A stretch of 64,000 nucleotides of DNA from Ischnura elegans. Its lineage: Eukaryota > Arthropoda > Insecta > Odonata > Coenagrionidae. Location: contig NC_060248.1 of NCBI RefSeq assembly GCF_921293095.1, forward strand, positions 134,862,972 to 134,926,971. Direction: 5' to 3'. The position numbers and the translations under genes are program-made. Shown here one piece after another: positions 10,101-25,100 of the stretch. The notes beneath the pieces were generated by a model. The model saw only the letters and a list, made by a program, of their open reading frames with translations, was not told the origin of the DNA and did not search any database. Positions within the stretch are counted from its first letter, which is position 1. Each line of letters begins with the position of its first letter.

Positions 10101-13100
10101 ATTTAAGGGTTCGTCAGTTTGTCGCTCTCACCAAAATTGTAACATTTCCATAGCCGCAGCCGCTTTCAAAGGAGATGACTTTTCGCCAGCTACCGTCCAT
10201 GGTACCGCGCCATTCTTTCAACTTACCATGTGTCTCCATGGAAGTCTTCAAACGAGTAGAATAGTGCAATTGACGACACGGCGCCCATTTCAAACTGGCC
10301 CGGCGATGTGCCGTCTACAGCATGAAATACAGACAATACTACATTGAGGCCGCTTTCAGACCATAAGACTTTTGGCCGGCCGTCGGTTAAGTAAAATTCA
10401 GGCAGCCTTCAGACGAGATGACTCTCTGCAACGCTGAGTGCCGTGAATGGCAGCCGGCAGAAAATCATTTCGTCTGAAAGTGGTCTTAAGATTGAATCAT
10501 GTATACATATACAGTAATTCTTCAACATACGAGCAAGATGAGTTTCAAGATTATGTTCGTAAGTTGTTAAAGGCCTATGCAAGGCATCGAAAAGTGTGGT
10601 TACCCTGCAGAATGCAACACTGCATTACTTTTTTGCCTTTGCTCACGGCCACTCAGTTTATCCATGGTGTCTCTGCACTGGCTTGTTGAGCAGTTTATTG
10701 TTGAGGTTATAAGAACTGTGACAGTGAAGCATGCGAATAAGTTGCCAATTTAAGTAACAATTTAAGCTACATCGCAAATGACAGAATATATTTTGAACTG
10801 ACTCACTAGTTACAACAAATTAACAGATGATGTCATCAGAATTTGGGGGAGTTTCACTAATGATCCTGATGCTACGCAGTACATACGTAAACTGTGTATC
10901 CAAGCATATTTCGCACGGCTCTTCGAAATCAACATCGATCACCACTGTTTTCAGTGAATGCCTGAAGTAGTACTGCAGGCAATATTTCTGCCACAAAAAG
11001 AATACATTGGACCCAGATGTGGTAAAAATGTTGAATTTTTAAAATCAAAACCTGGAGAAAGAACCAGAGGCTGCCTGATGTTATGTGACATATTGGTCGA
11101 TCTTTTACAACATGTTATTTAAAGTTTTTACTTGTTAAATAAAATTATGAAGACCATCTTACTTTTTACAGAGCTTTCCTGATAATTTACCTCTTTAGTG
11201 GAATTATTTTCATTCACTTGTTGTGGTTGTTCATTTAAATTTGCTATCAATTCTGATAATAAGAGTTCGTCCTTGGAACCGAGTATCGAGAAGTGAAAAC
11301 TGATGGGGGAGAACCGGACCAGTACCGAGAACCAAAAAAATTTAAGAACCAACTCAACATTACTCTCCACCAATCAGGGAAGAGATCACTCAGAGAGGCA
11401 ACCAATCAGTAGGCAGTTAGACAGAATGGGATACAAAAGACCAAGAAAAGAGCACAGCAGCACCTTTGACCTGAACACGCCATAATGATCACTGGCAAAA
11501 CTGTCGTCAACTGCAAAACTGTCGTCACCTGCAAAGCTGGATGCGGTGCAATCCGAAAGGACCATACACACATCAAGCCAATGTGCAATTTCAGTACTTA
11601 CTGCTATGACCCACGATTGTAGGCACACATTTTTTCAAAAATGATCCAATTTAAAAATTCGTGATCTTAAAATGTGCGAAGTGGTGAGAAAAAAATGATG
11701 AAAAAGTTTCAGGTTCGTGCGACGTTGGATATCCGTGCCTGAGGCACCTAAAAGTGCTTATAAGGCCTAAATGCAGTTATGTATTTTGAATGCTGAGTTT
11801 TTCGACGCAGAAAAAAAGTTTTCTAAGGTAAACATGATATTTTACAGACCCTTGGCTAACTTCTAACAAACTTCACATTCACCTAAGAATTGTTGCAGCT
11901 ACTCACCAGTCACAAAGAGTGTGCAAACCAACACGTGGAGATGGATAGAGTAAAAGGGCCACAGTAAAAGCTTTCCCAATGGCAAAAAGTAAACTTTGAT
12001 AGTTATGCATGAAAAGAAACGAGATGTCAATCAATTGCATCAACACATTCACCTAGTGAAAATCCTATTTTTCCTCCTCCTTTTCACTTAAGGTATTCTT
12101 TTTATAAACTTGCATTGACAAATGAATCATATTGTCCCTGGCTTGTCATTATTACTCACTCCAGATCCACTCTGCCAGCACGTAAGGTGAAGCCATGGGG
12201 GCACGTGGTGGGCGCCTTTGAGGCAGCGTTTCGGCATGAAGGAATCAAGATACGACAAAATGGTTGAAAGATATGCCCAGGGGAATCTAAAATATCATGT
12301 TTACCTTAGAAAACTTTTTATCTGGGTCAAAAAACTCAACATTCAAAATAACTGCATTTAGGCCCCTCCGACGACGCACGAACCTGAAATTTTTCCATCA
12401 TTTTTTTCTCACCACTTTGCACATTTTGAGATCACAAATTTTTAAATTGGATCAATTTTGAAAAATAAGCACCGGCCTAATGGCACATGGTACAAAGTGA
12501 CAACCAGCCTTCACCATTCAACTCAGATCAAATCTGTTCACTATAATCAATCCTTATGCGTATGTACCTGACGAGGAAGAAAATAAATTATTTTTAACTT
12601 AAATTCAATAAGTTTGTCTGAGCAAAACTTTTCTTATGTCTCCCTTCATTTCCCCACCTCTGCATCACACCTCAGTTCTCCACTGCTAGGGCAAACTTTT
12701 TTTCGAGAACACTGCTTATTCCACTGAACTTGGCCCATGAACATATCATCATAGAATGCCAAAGGCACCAGACCCTTACTAATTGTAAGATACCAGAAAT
12801 GTCCTAAACCCTATTTACTACAGTATTTTCAATGTCTGCTTTTACATATTTGAAGCGTAATTTGAAAAAGATAAGTTTCTTTAACAAATCTAAATCATTT
12901 TTTTGAGCAGGCAGTAGAGCAGGGGCACTAAATCACTGAAGAGCACAATTTATAGCAAAAATACATTCACTTGAGGGAGACCACCCTCCTTGAATTATGC
13001 AGCAGCACTTGAGCTGTTTCCTCTTGGGCACAAGTGCAGCCATAATGGAACCAGAGTAAAAATGTACGACCTATAAATTAGAAATGAACTTAAAATATAC

Positions 13101-16100
13101 ACTATACATTCATGATGGGAAATGTACGTATTTCTCATGAAAGTAAACAAAATGAACTAATTTAGTGTGCATTAAAAAATCCTAGGACACACCTCCAATA
13201 TTTGCAGAAAGGAAAAAAAAATATGCACACCTCCCGATCCATGTTAGCAGCCCAAAGGGAGTTGACGGCAAAAAATAAACCGTGTGGGGAATGGATTGTA
13301 GCAATCAGAAATTTGCAAAAATAGTTTTCTAGGTATTTGCGACCAAATTGCAAGGTGGCATGTACTACATGAGCACTTTCTTTTTTTTTTGAACCACCAT
13401 ATTGTACAGCCTTCTCAGTAATCATGAAAGCAATCAAGATAAACCAGTAGACTAAAATGGACTTTTATTCTTGTGCCCAACAGGATGATGAATGCATATA
13501 CAAACAATGATAAGACAAACTTGAAACACAAGTAGACGAGCTAATGGCAGGACACATGTACTTGTTATGCGCAAGGGAAGTGTTGAGAGGAACCTTGAAA
13601 TCAGAAGTACAAACACTTTCATGGCAACGCCCTTCCAAGATGAATGGGAAAAAAAAAGGAGCCAAAATAGAACTGGGCCCATGACCCATGTTGCTTGACA
13701 TAAACATAAGAGCAAACGTTAGTCAACGAAGAATGGTCAGGAGGAAAGAACTAGAATGCAAACCCTCTGTGACTAGCTACCCCTAATGGTCAGGCTCCCT
13801 TATCTGCTTCGCGCAATGCTATAAGTGAACCTAATACTGTTAAAACTAAAGTGAAGGTGTTACACCTAATCATTCAGTGCTTACGGCACAAAATTAATGT
13901 TCTGGAATTATTTTTGAGTGAACATGATCCTGATGTTGTCTGCATTTCGGAGCACTGGTTAAACTCCGATGAGTTAAGTACTTTCAAAATCGAGGGGTAT
14001 AATATTTGCTCCTCCTATTGTCGAACTCTTTGCAAAAATGGTGGTGTATTGATTCTTGTTAAACAAATTATTAGTGTACGAAACATTCGATTTATAAATC
14101 CAAGTATTGAGCGTGACTATGAATGTTGTGGAATCCTAATTGACATTGGTGGCACTGCCATTGCAATTGTATGTGTTTATCGATCTCCTAGTGGTGATTT
14201 TTCTATTTTTCTGGATTTGTTAAGTAATGTTATTCCAATCTTTGTAAAGAATGCTAAGAACACAATTCTCTGTGGGGACTTCAATATTGATTTCAGCTTG
14301 AAATCCACCCAGTCGAGGATGTTACTTGATTCGCTAAGATCATTCAATTTTGTCCCTACTGTGTTTTGTCCTACTCGGGTAACTCAATCTTCATCCACAA
14401 CTATTGATAATATTTTCTTAGATATGCCGTCTACTGAAAGTCTTATCATTGATACACACTTTTCTGACCACAAAGCCCAAATGATTGAGATCAATACTCA
14501 ATGTTGGTCAAACCCTAAGAACCCTCATGCTTATCATAAACGATCGTTCTCACCTTCATCCCAAGCATATTTTCAATGTTTACTGCAGCAGCAGTCCTGG
14601 GAATCAGTATATGGCGGGGATGATTTTAATACTAAATTTGATAACTTTTTATCTACTGTCTTGTATTGCTTTGATGTATCTTTTCCTCTAAAAGCTGTGA
14701 GGACTTGTTCTAACTCAAAGAAAAAGTGGGTTTCAGATGAAATTAGAGCCTCATCTACTCGTTTAAGGCAGGTTTTTAATGAATTAAAATCAAGTGGCTC
14801 TCAGTCAATTGAAAGAGCTTACAAAACTCTAAAAAGTGAACATAGAATTTTGATTGATGAGACAAAAAGAAAATTCAATATGTCCATCATTAGTTCTGCT
14901 ACTAACCCATGCAAAGCTGCCTGGAATATCATTAAAAACAGTAGTAGTTCTAAAACTTCTTCATCTAATATTAGTGCTGTTCTTCATGAAGGTTCAATAA
15001 TATCAGAAAAAACTGCTATAGCTGACCTGTTCAATGTTAACTTTCTGAATGTCAATAATAATCTACTTACTCCCTATAACCAATCTAAGTATCCTGCCAA
15101 CGCTGTTCACTCCAAGGGATATTTAGCCCACTCTATTTTTCTTTACCCCACTGATGAGAAGGAAATGAATAATATACTTGTTAAAATAAGTAGGAAACGC
15201 TCCTCTGGCATTGATAACATTCCAGGTTCTCTGTGGAAAGGAAATGTAAAAATGGCAATAATACCCCCATTAACATATTTAGTTAACGAGTCTCTCTCTC
15301 TGGGAATTTTTCCTGATAAATTAAAAGTGGCTAAGGTTATTCCTATCTTTAAGAATGGTGACCCCCAAGATATAAATAATTACCGACCGATCTCAGTCCT
15401 TTCAGTGTTTTCTAAGGTTTTTGAAAAGGTCATCTTCAACAGATTGTTATCATTCTTAACAAAATTTGACATCCTCTCAAAATCTCAATTTGGTTTCATG
15501 AGAAATAGGTCTACTGAAACTGCCTTAGCGGAGTTCATTCATGTACTGATATCTGAACTTGACAACCAGAACTCTGTTACAGGTGTATTTTATGACCTTA
15601 AAAAAGCGTTTGATTCAGTTGATCATGGAATCTTACTTCTCAAACTCAATAGTTATGGGATTTCTGGAATTGCCAATACCTGGATACAATCTTTCCTAAG
15701 TGCTAGATCCCAAGTTGTAAGTATCTACTCTTCTGGTATTGGTTCTCACACATCTTCTACTCCTTTGGCAGTCACTAGAGGTGTACCTCAAGGCTCCATT
15801 TTAGGTCCTCTTCTTTTTCTTGTCTACATTAATGATCTCCCCTCTTATTTTAATGGTGGGACAGTGGTCATGTATGCAGATGATACGGCACATTTATTGT
15901 TCTCTAAATACTTCAACCATGATGAAGTGCAACAAAATATCAGTTCAATGAATAAGTGGTGTGTTGATAATAGAGTTCTTATCAATGAAAAAAAATCTAC
16001 TTTTATACAATTTCGTACTCCTCAGAGGGAAAGAATTTGTACTCCTCTTCTCAGGCTAAATGGTAAAATTTTATGCTCTTCGGCAGAAACTAGGTACCTA

Positions 16101-19100
16101 GGTCTATATGTTCACGAAACATTATCTTGGGAAGTGCATATAGACAATCTTTGCACCAAAGTGGCAACCGGTTGTTATTTATTAAGAAGAATTAAAGCTC
16201 TCTCAGATATTAAAACAGCCCTTTTGGTCTACCATGCCCATGTTCATAGCCGATTGAAATATGGAATAGTAGTTTGGGGCCATTCTCACCATACTACGAG
16301 GCTTTTTAAACTTCAAAAATGGGCCATCAGGATCTTAAGCAACACTCCAGGGAGAAGTAGTTGCCAGACACACTTTAAATCCCTAGGAATACTAACATTA
16401 CCTAGTCTGTATATATATTCTACTGTTATTTTTGTCTGTCTCCATAAAAGTTTCTTTGGAATTGAAATTAATGCTGATGTACATAATCATAACACCAGAG
16501 CGTCCAGGGATTTTAGGGTGGTCACTCATAGCCTCACCCTCTTTAGTAAAAACCCCCTTTATGCAGGGGTGAAATTGTTCAACTGCCTCCCACATAAATT
16601 AAGGGAAACAAAACCCTTTTCACTGTTCAAATCCCAACTGTATAAATACCTCCTCAGTAATTCCTTCTATTCTGTGGATGAATTTATTTCGTTGAAGTGG
16701 AATACTTGACTGGTACTTGTATATATATTTATGACCTATGTATATTTTATTTTCCTCTATTTTGACTTGCTCTATACATGTAACTGCATGTCCTGGAGCG
16801 AATAAATAAATAAATAAATAAATGTTTTCAAGATACTGAGGATTTTAAACTGGAGGAAGAACTAAAATCCCAACAAGTGATTTCATGAAATTTTACTGCG
16901 TAAAAATTGAAATACATAATATTATATAATAAAAGTACATATATTTCTTTCATTTATTATCTGTTCTTCCAATCGAAGTCAATCTTGGACCCTCAGATTT
17001 TAAAATTTGACAAAACTTTTTGACAATTAACACTCAAATTACGCATCAGAAGCTGATTGAGGGGAGGGAGAAACAAGAACATGAGCTGCAGCTCAAGAGA
17101 GGCGCTATGCATGTGGCAGAAAAAAGACGTAATGAAATGTAACAATTGTGAAAATTACTTCTGCATGAAGAATTACAAAAATATCTGCATTCACTGTGAA
17201 AATACATCAATCTGAGAAGATGTTTTTACCATGGAACCCAAAACATAAAATAAAAAAGGGTGCATCAAGTCATATATACATACAAATAAAGCTTCTACTA
17301 AAAATTATAGGCAAATTGATGCCCCATATAAAGAAATTAACCTTCTAATGAATTAATTTTGCATCTCAGAAGACAATTATTCAATGTACGTACTTAACAT
17401 AGTAATGGCTAAATGGCATATGCCCAATACAACCTGACCACTAGCATTCCAAAATGTAATGTGCCTGACAAAACGTTAATTCAAACAAGTCATAGTCGAG
17501 TAACTAGCAAACTTAAGTAAGGATTAAAAGTGTTAAACACCATATGAATGAGAGGCTGTGAGGCTCCTGCACAGACACACAGAAGTAGGGGAGACTGGGG
17601 CACAGTGGGACAGTTTTAGCATTTCATTTTTATTTCCCACAGAATTATTGGAAAATGGAAACTTTTGGTGCCATTGCTTGGAGAGTATATTCTAAAGCGT
17701 ATAAAAAAATCCGCAAGTAATACAATTGACTTAAAAAAGTTGAAATACTAAAGTTTCTTCTTTGTTGAAAAGTGTTCCACTCTGCCCCAGCCTAGGGCAG
17801 AGTGGGACAGGCTTGCATTTGTTAATAAAATATAAAGTTAAAATTAACAAAGGGTAGAAATGAATTAATTATTATTATGTTAAATATACATACAAGCAAA
17901 CGCATCAATCAAGAAAGTTTTATTCAAGATACATCAGCTGATAGAAAATTTGAAGTCATGTATGTAATTATAAACGTTAAGTCACAATTTTTTTCTTCAA
18001 AATTTAATTATTTAATGTCTATAGTTCTGTCAATTATCCTTTGTGGTAAATTAAGTCACTTTATTATAAAATTGTAGCTATTTCTTCCATTTTCTATCCT
18101 TTTTTGTAGTCCTTTTATGTGAAAATCTTAAATTTTCTTGACATTTTTAACGCTCATTTTTCAACATTTTCTTATGAGGAGGCTGTTTTATTCTCCCTTT
18201 CCTTTGATGATATTAATATTCCAGTCTCTTTTTAACTGGTGTATTCGTAGGTATCTCATATCTTTTCTTTTGTATAGTATTTTTAGATATTAGCCTCATA
18301 GATGTTGGACGTATTTCCTCAGGGGGTGACAACTTTGCCCTCTAAAACAAAGTTTCAACCCGGGATGTCCTGGGCTTTCGAGATTCTACTCGGGTACTAA
18401 ATTAAATTCTAAAGGTGCAACACACTGATCTTTGACAGTGTCTTGGGCAAGGTCTTTGTTATTAAAAATACTTGGGTTAACAGGGCATATCCCGGTTGCA
18501 CTCAACGTAGAAATAATATGTATTGTTAGATGTAAATGCTTTTTTATATGCTGTACGGCCACTAACTCAGCCAAGTTGCAAATTGTTATTCTCTCTCCTG
18601 GGTGGATTATTGGCCATTTGCGGTCATTTTAATATTTTTTCAAAGGGCCGAACACACAGTTATCTAACTGCTGCGGTTTGTGACTGCAGTGAGGAGACAA
18701 AGTGAAAAGTACCACCTATTTATTTTTACTAACTCAATAGCATCGTCAGAAATATATGACTCATGGTTATCTAAAATTAGCAATGCAGGATTTTCTTTAA
18801 AGCATTTTGCATGAATGATGAAATGTTTTAAAACCAGCAAAAATAAACTGATAGTCATCCATCCAGAAGGGTTTGCGGTATCTACTGATCCTATGGGACA
18901 CTTAAACAGTATTTTTGGGAGGATTTCATTCTAGATAACACAAAAAGTGGAGGAATTGTATTAACCTGAGCATTGATAATATGGCATAATGTCATTGAGG
19001 AACCTCTTTGAGAGGAGGTAACTTCACCTACTGGTAGAAGCCAATGGCTCTTGCCAGTGAGGTTGCCTCTGGTCTCCGAAGGCTAATCGAAGGTTTCCGC

Positions 19101-22100
19101 TTCATAAAACCGTAAAACAAACCATCATCAGCGATTTCTTTCTGATCGCAGGTTGGCGGGTATTTCTTTCAATTTCTCTGAGCAAACTCATATGCTAATT
19201 ATTTTGTGCGCAGGGTGTGTGGTGCAGTTGTGCTGCAGTTGTAAGTCAGAGTTCACTATGGTGGTAATTTATTTTATAAGCTACGAATCTCAAAAATTCA
19301 ATTTATAAATACTTTGCATTAAATAGATAGTATGTAAAAAACATTCTTGTCTCTAAATTCTCTTGAAAAACTAAATTTCAATTTCCTGCTACTCTTCCTT
19401 TCACGAAAAACATTGAATGTTCCTGATGAGCAGGCCTGTAGAAAGGAGAAACGTCGCAGCAACTAATGTTTATGAGACTCTCTCTTCTCACTACCTCAAG
19501 CTTGCTTTTGGCCAAGACTGAACTGTTCCGTACAAAGAGCACATCTATAAAATGGATGTGGGATTCAGGAAATGTAGACAAATTGTTGCATACGATCGGG
19601 GTTCACACTAATTATTCACTTCGGCTTTACTTTTCTTATGTTCATTGCTGTTGCCATTCTGTAGTTTTGTCCTCACATTGTTGAATTGAAATGTACTGCT
19701 CAAATCCTAAACTCCTAAAGCATTAATATGGAGCCAAAACACTATAAAGTAAGGTTAAGTGAGAATTTTGAGTGCGTTTAGGTTACAGAGATTGATAGCT
19801 TGAAGCACCTGGGCTGTAAGTTGGCATCCAACTGCTCCCCAATCCGAGTTGTCCCACTGTGCCCCAATCCAAGTTGTCCAACTGTGCCCCAATTTCAGCT
19901 GTCCCACTGCGCCCCACATGTCCTGAAGTCTTATATTTGTCAGAAAATTTTTAAACATTTTACTTTCGTATAATATGTTTAGTAAAATATTGCAAAGTCT
20001 CTAAATAATGTATTTGCCAAGTCTTTCAGCATGAAGCTTGCTATAATTAGGAGAATTGCATTAATACCCACAACATGAAAGTTACGAAAATTATAGCAAA
20101 CAACATTATAACATTTACGCGAAGCTACATAAGATTATGAAATGAGATTTTTGTGTATTATTCCTCGTGATATGACCTCCTTAATTTTAATACATTTCCC
20201 CTTTGACCGAGTAAATTGTTTAAATAAATCAATTGCCCCACTGTACCCCGTGTCCCACTGTACCCCGTGTCCCACTGTGCCCCAGTCTCCCCTATGTCAT
20301 CTTTGAAAGCAGTATTTTAAAACATATGAATACAAATTGGAATTAAACCTCCTAAAAATGCTCATAATTAAAAATAGATCAAACATCACAAGTCTAACAC
20401 TAGTTTCTCCTCATTCCAACATTATCCCAAAAAACTCTTTATACTTTACAAACCTGTGGAAAGAGACACCGATGAAGAGGTTGTTGGGGCAGCATGAAGT
20501 TGGCTGGATCAAATTCACCCGGCATCAAATCAATAGGAACAGAAGCCTGGGAAAAATCATTATACATTTCTATAGTTATGTTTCACTATAATTACAGTGA
20601 TTATAAAAATATGATAATGAATGCCTTCGTCAAAACGATAAAAGCTTAAGGGTACATCCTGAAGCAATATATCACAGAAATATACCAATTCACAAGTACC
20701 ATTGTCTATCATTGAGAAGATTTAAGACTTGATACATCACACACCGATTATATTAGGGCAATTCTAACTTAAAAGCAACATAATCAAACAAAAATTGTAC
20801 CTCTGATCTATATGGAATCTCAGATTTAGTAGTAGTGACAAAAGTAGCTAATGATGCATTAGAAAATAAGATAGGAGTAAAATGGCAATCACAAGATGTG
20901 GGGATGGAAATCTAGAAACAATTCAACTCTAAAAGGTGAAATTTGACCACACTTTAAAGAATTTCACCAGAACAATAATTCATTCCTAGAATAAAAATGG
21001 AAAATATGAGAATAAAAAGCTGTAGGGTGGAGATGGAGCTGACACAGAGCAAGCAGTACACCATTCAAGTAAAGCATTCATTCCTAGTCCATGTTCCTAC
21101 TATGTGGGCACTCAAAAGGAAATTTTTATCACGCCCACTACAAAACTCAGTGCTTGATGAGGTCTTCACTTCTACCATAGACCTATACACACAACATGTA
21201 CAGGAACATTTATCCACATAATTATAGTAATAAATGGAAACGATAAATGATACCAAACCACAAAACCACTGATTTTAGACCCCCTTCAACTTACATCTTC
21301 AAAGTATAATGTTTTTGATAAAATTTTCTCCAAATTATACGATTTTATTTGTTGTCAATTGTCAAAGACAACAATTAAATTAAAGTTTTGAATTAGTAAA
21401 GGCTTTCCAATATGTACTAACAAAAACACCCTCCATGCAACATAACAATGGCATTCTTTACCCTTTGAGTACCACACAACGATATAGCATTGTTTGCAGA
21501 ATGCGCCAGAAGTGCCAACGACGATATATCATTGTCTGTCATGAAGACTGTTAAAACAATGTTTTTTTCATTCACTTAATATTATAACTTGTACATAATA
21601 CCAAAACAGTTTACTTTTTACCAAATTGCATTATAATTTGAACTGTTGATTGCAATGATCAACATATTTGTAAATTTATATGACCATATGACAGACAGAA
21701 ATTTCCGAGCGCCATTTTTGGTTCTTACGAAACAGCTTCTTGGTGTTGCACTTCATAAGCCACATTGTTTATTTGCCTAAAATCAACTGACTTTCATCTC
21801 ATATACCCTGCTTTGTATTTGTATCAGTGGTATTATTTTTGGCTAGTTCCTATTTCATTTTAACTAATTTGAAACATTTTATCCACTGCGAAGCGCATCG
21901 CATTCTTTTTCAGAGTGCAAGCAATATATGATCGTTACAGGAAGATACGAGGTTTATATCTCTGCTCTGATACTTCAAAAGATATAATTTGTTGCTGAAT
22001 GTGCCATTTAAATCATATCTTTGATATTTAGCACTGAAAGAGAGAGGGGAAGATACTACGCGATTGATACAGTGCTACCAATCACAGCTTGTGTATCGGT

Positions 22101-25100
22101 CAGCTGGGGTGCCGAGTCGACAATGTGACTCCAATTTCCAACCTCGTTTTCATGGTATCTAAGGCTGTAGTAATTGAATTATGGTGATGGTGAGCATAAA
22201 AGAACACAATGTTTTGCTGTCGTTTACACAATGAAATTACCCCATCTATATAAAGCTCACAGTTTTGTTCTCATAGCCAGTTTCATTCTGCGACGAGTGG
22301 GTATGTAGTCGCATTTTACCTCTTCGAAATTGAAGTAGCCCTATGGCTTAGTAAGTGGCATCAACATAGAGAACTGAGTTAGCGCCTGGTATTGACGATG
22401 ACAGATCAGTTGAATTTTAAAAATTCGCTAATTGATCATGACGACGATTCTGTGCGAAGTGAGGACAGCGCCCATTCTCGTCGAAACAAGAGTGAAGAGG
22501 AACCGTTATCAGACTCAGATGAAAGTGTGATACTCTTTGCTAAGAAGAGACCGGTAATAATTGACTTTAGTGATGATAGCGACAGTTCTGATGAACTTGA
22601 CAGAGGAAGTGGAAGCAGTGATCACTCTCCACAATTCGTTGAAGTTCGGGGCAATTGTGATTTGGACTTCAGACTCCAAATTTTGAATTTTTGAAAATTC
22701 CTGGGCCCAAACGTCTACCGCCACCAAACTCTCTTCCAATTGTGTAATTCAACCTCTACTTTGACATCACATTCTGGAACATGGTTGTAAAGCACACCAA
22801 CTGAATACTTCACATAATAGAATCTCACCAAATTCGAAAATTCAGAAATGGCATCCAGTCACAGTGGAGAAAATGAGGGCTTTTATTGCGGTGTTTATGG
22901 AAATGGGCATCACGAGAAGAAAATCCATTCTTTCCTACTGGTCCACTAATTCTCACTCAATCCCTTGGTTTGGAAAGACATTTTCAAGAAAAAGGTTTCA
23001 ATTGATTTTGAAATTTATTTTCCATTTGACAGATAACACGAAACCCCTGAATTTTATGCAACAAACATTGCAAAAATAAAATAAAAATTTACTGAAAATG
23101 CGAGCAGTTTTCTTTGCGATTATGTGACTGTTTTCTATAAAAACAATGATATTTTACATTTATTTTCGTTTTGTTCATGAAAATAGGATTTTATGTGTCG
23201 ATTCTTGGGTCAAAAGTGAAAAATTAAATTATTCAATCTTGAAAATTAAACTACAACAATTGTGTTTACCAAAAAACAACAGCCAATATTTTTTTATTTT
23301 GATTTAAAAGAAAGAATTCAACACCAAATACAAAAAGAGTTATGCAAAAACAGCAGCAATGCATAAGCAAATTATTAAGTTTTGAGTAAAGGTGTGCGAA
23401 ATTAGCAAAATAGGTACCAATGGCACTTCTGGGAGTTCCCACAAAAAAGCGTGTGGCACTCAAAAGGTTAAGAAGTACGCATCCACTAGATTTCACCTGA
23501 TTTCAACGAGCTAATAAGCAACCTCCACCTGGGCAATTGCACCATTTGATGATATGGGCATCGTTTCCTTAGAGGAATTGAAACGAGTCGCACCATACAC
23601 TGAGGATTTTCACTTCTCCTCCAGCACAAAAACTCCCAAAACCTCATTTTTATTTTGCTGAGTTTATGAGGCACACTACCACTGACTGTCTCATACTATG
23701 TTTCATTTTAACGTATAGATGTCATTATCATTACTACAAAACACAACATCCACCTATGACAAGTTCATGATTCCATCCAGATAATGCATGACACCATTCC
23801 CCTCCATTTCAGCACCACATGCGCCAGTGGCACAGGGATGAGGGTTTAGGGGGATAAAACTCCCCCAGAGCTGAGAGAAACTTTTAAGTTTAATCCATTT
23901 TACTTAATTTGATTAATGCACTTACAGAAGAGTGTAAGGATTAATAAAATATCCCTCATAAAGCCATAAAACTCACCATTTCGAACCAATTATCTTAAAA
24001 GTTTTCTGTGAGAGGGCCCCCGTACCTCCTGTTTACCCTGGAGGGTATACCACACACCCCAGGTCTAGTTGCGCCTAAAGCCCCCCTTGCCTTAATTCCT
24101 AGCTGCACTACATCCCACCACAGTACCAACAATTATTACTCCGCACAGCCACAACAAAGTATGTATATGCATACGCATTAAATTGAAACTAAAACCTTGA
24201 ACGAGGTGGTAGGACTCCGTTGCTGAAATACATATGTACATAAAATAGAAAGTCCCTCACGTACACGGAGAAGAGGGTACAGGTTAAAGAGAGTGCAGCA
24301 ACTTCCCTCAGACACCACTTGAGTTGAGAATGTACCTCCATCATTTGAATCAAATTCCCCACTCACACAGCTCATGGTTAACAACAACATCTGCTGGCAC
24401 ATCTATTTTTTTAGGCCCAGGTTTGAATGACTCAACAAATTTAAAGACAGTTAAGAAATTATTAGAGGCATAGGAACGAATGAATAACTCACCAAATACA
24501 TATTATGATATTAAAGACATTGATGCAGGCCAGTAAAAATCATTAGCAAGGATGGTATATTCATAGTATTCATTATAAAAGGATTTAATAAGAGAATGTA
24601 ATGTCACTTACAGCGAGTTGGGTGAATATGTCGTCACACATTTGCAGAGACTTCAATGAGCCAGTTACTCCTCGGAAAGATGCCCCGCCACCTATAGGAG
24701 CCATGATGGCACTCACGGAACTTGTTGCTTTCCTTCCCACTTTTCCACACACAGAGTTGCCTGCAAAAGAAGGGAGCCGGAAACACTTTACACATTAACT
24801 TTAGAGAAGCCCAGATGAGCTAATTTGTACATGCAAGCAAAAATCAACACATGTGTAATCTAACTCAACTTGTTAAAGGGCCACAAACAAGTTTCATTAA
24901 AATGGCTGACTTTAGTTGGCCAGCAAATTTTGATTTTGACATTGGGGTGGGCCAGGGGAGGGGTGGGCCAGGGGAGGGGTGGGCCAGGGGAGGGGTGGGC
25001 CAGGGGAGGGGTGGCGCAATGAGCTTCAGCCCACACAAAACTTCGTCCCTTCAGGCGAACGCCTACAATACACGCCTGCTGAGGAGGGCATTTGCCGAGG

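Noticed and set aside
23828-24077. Possible hAT MITE starting CAGTGGCACAGGG
   Set aside because: The right end (GTTGCGCCTA) matches poorly and the expected 8-bp TSD is absent.
24178-24420. Possible POLD2 exon (minus strand, GATGTGCCAGCAGATG..., SGEFDSND)
   Set aside because: It resembles the VPVDVMPGEFDP motif, but only with a frameshift. The genuine exon with DLMPGEFDP and LPQQPLH is at 20454-20546 with matching phases.
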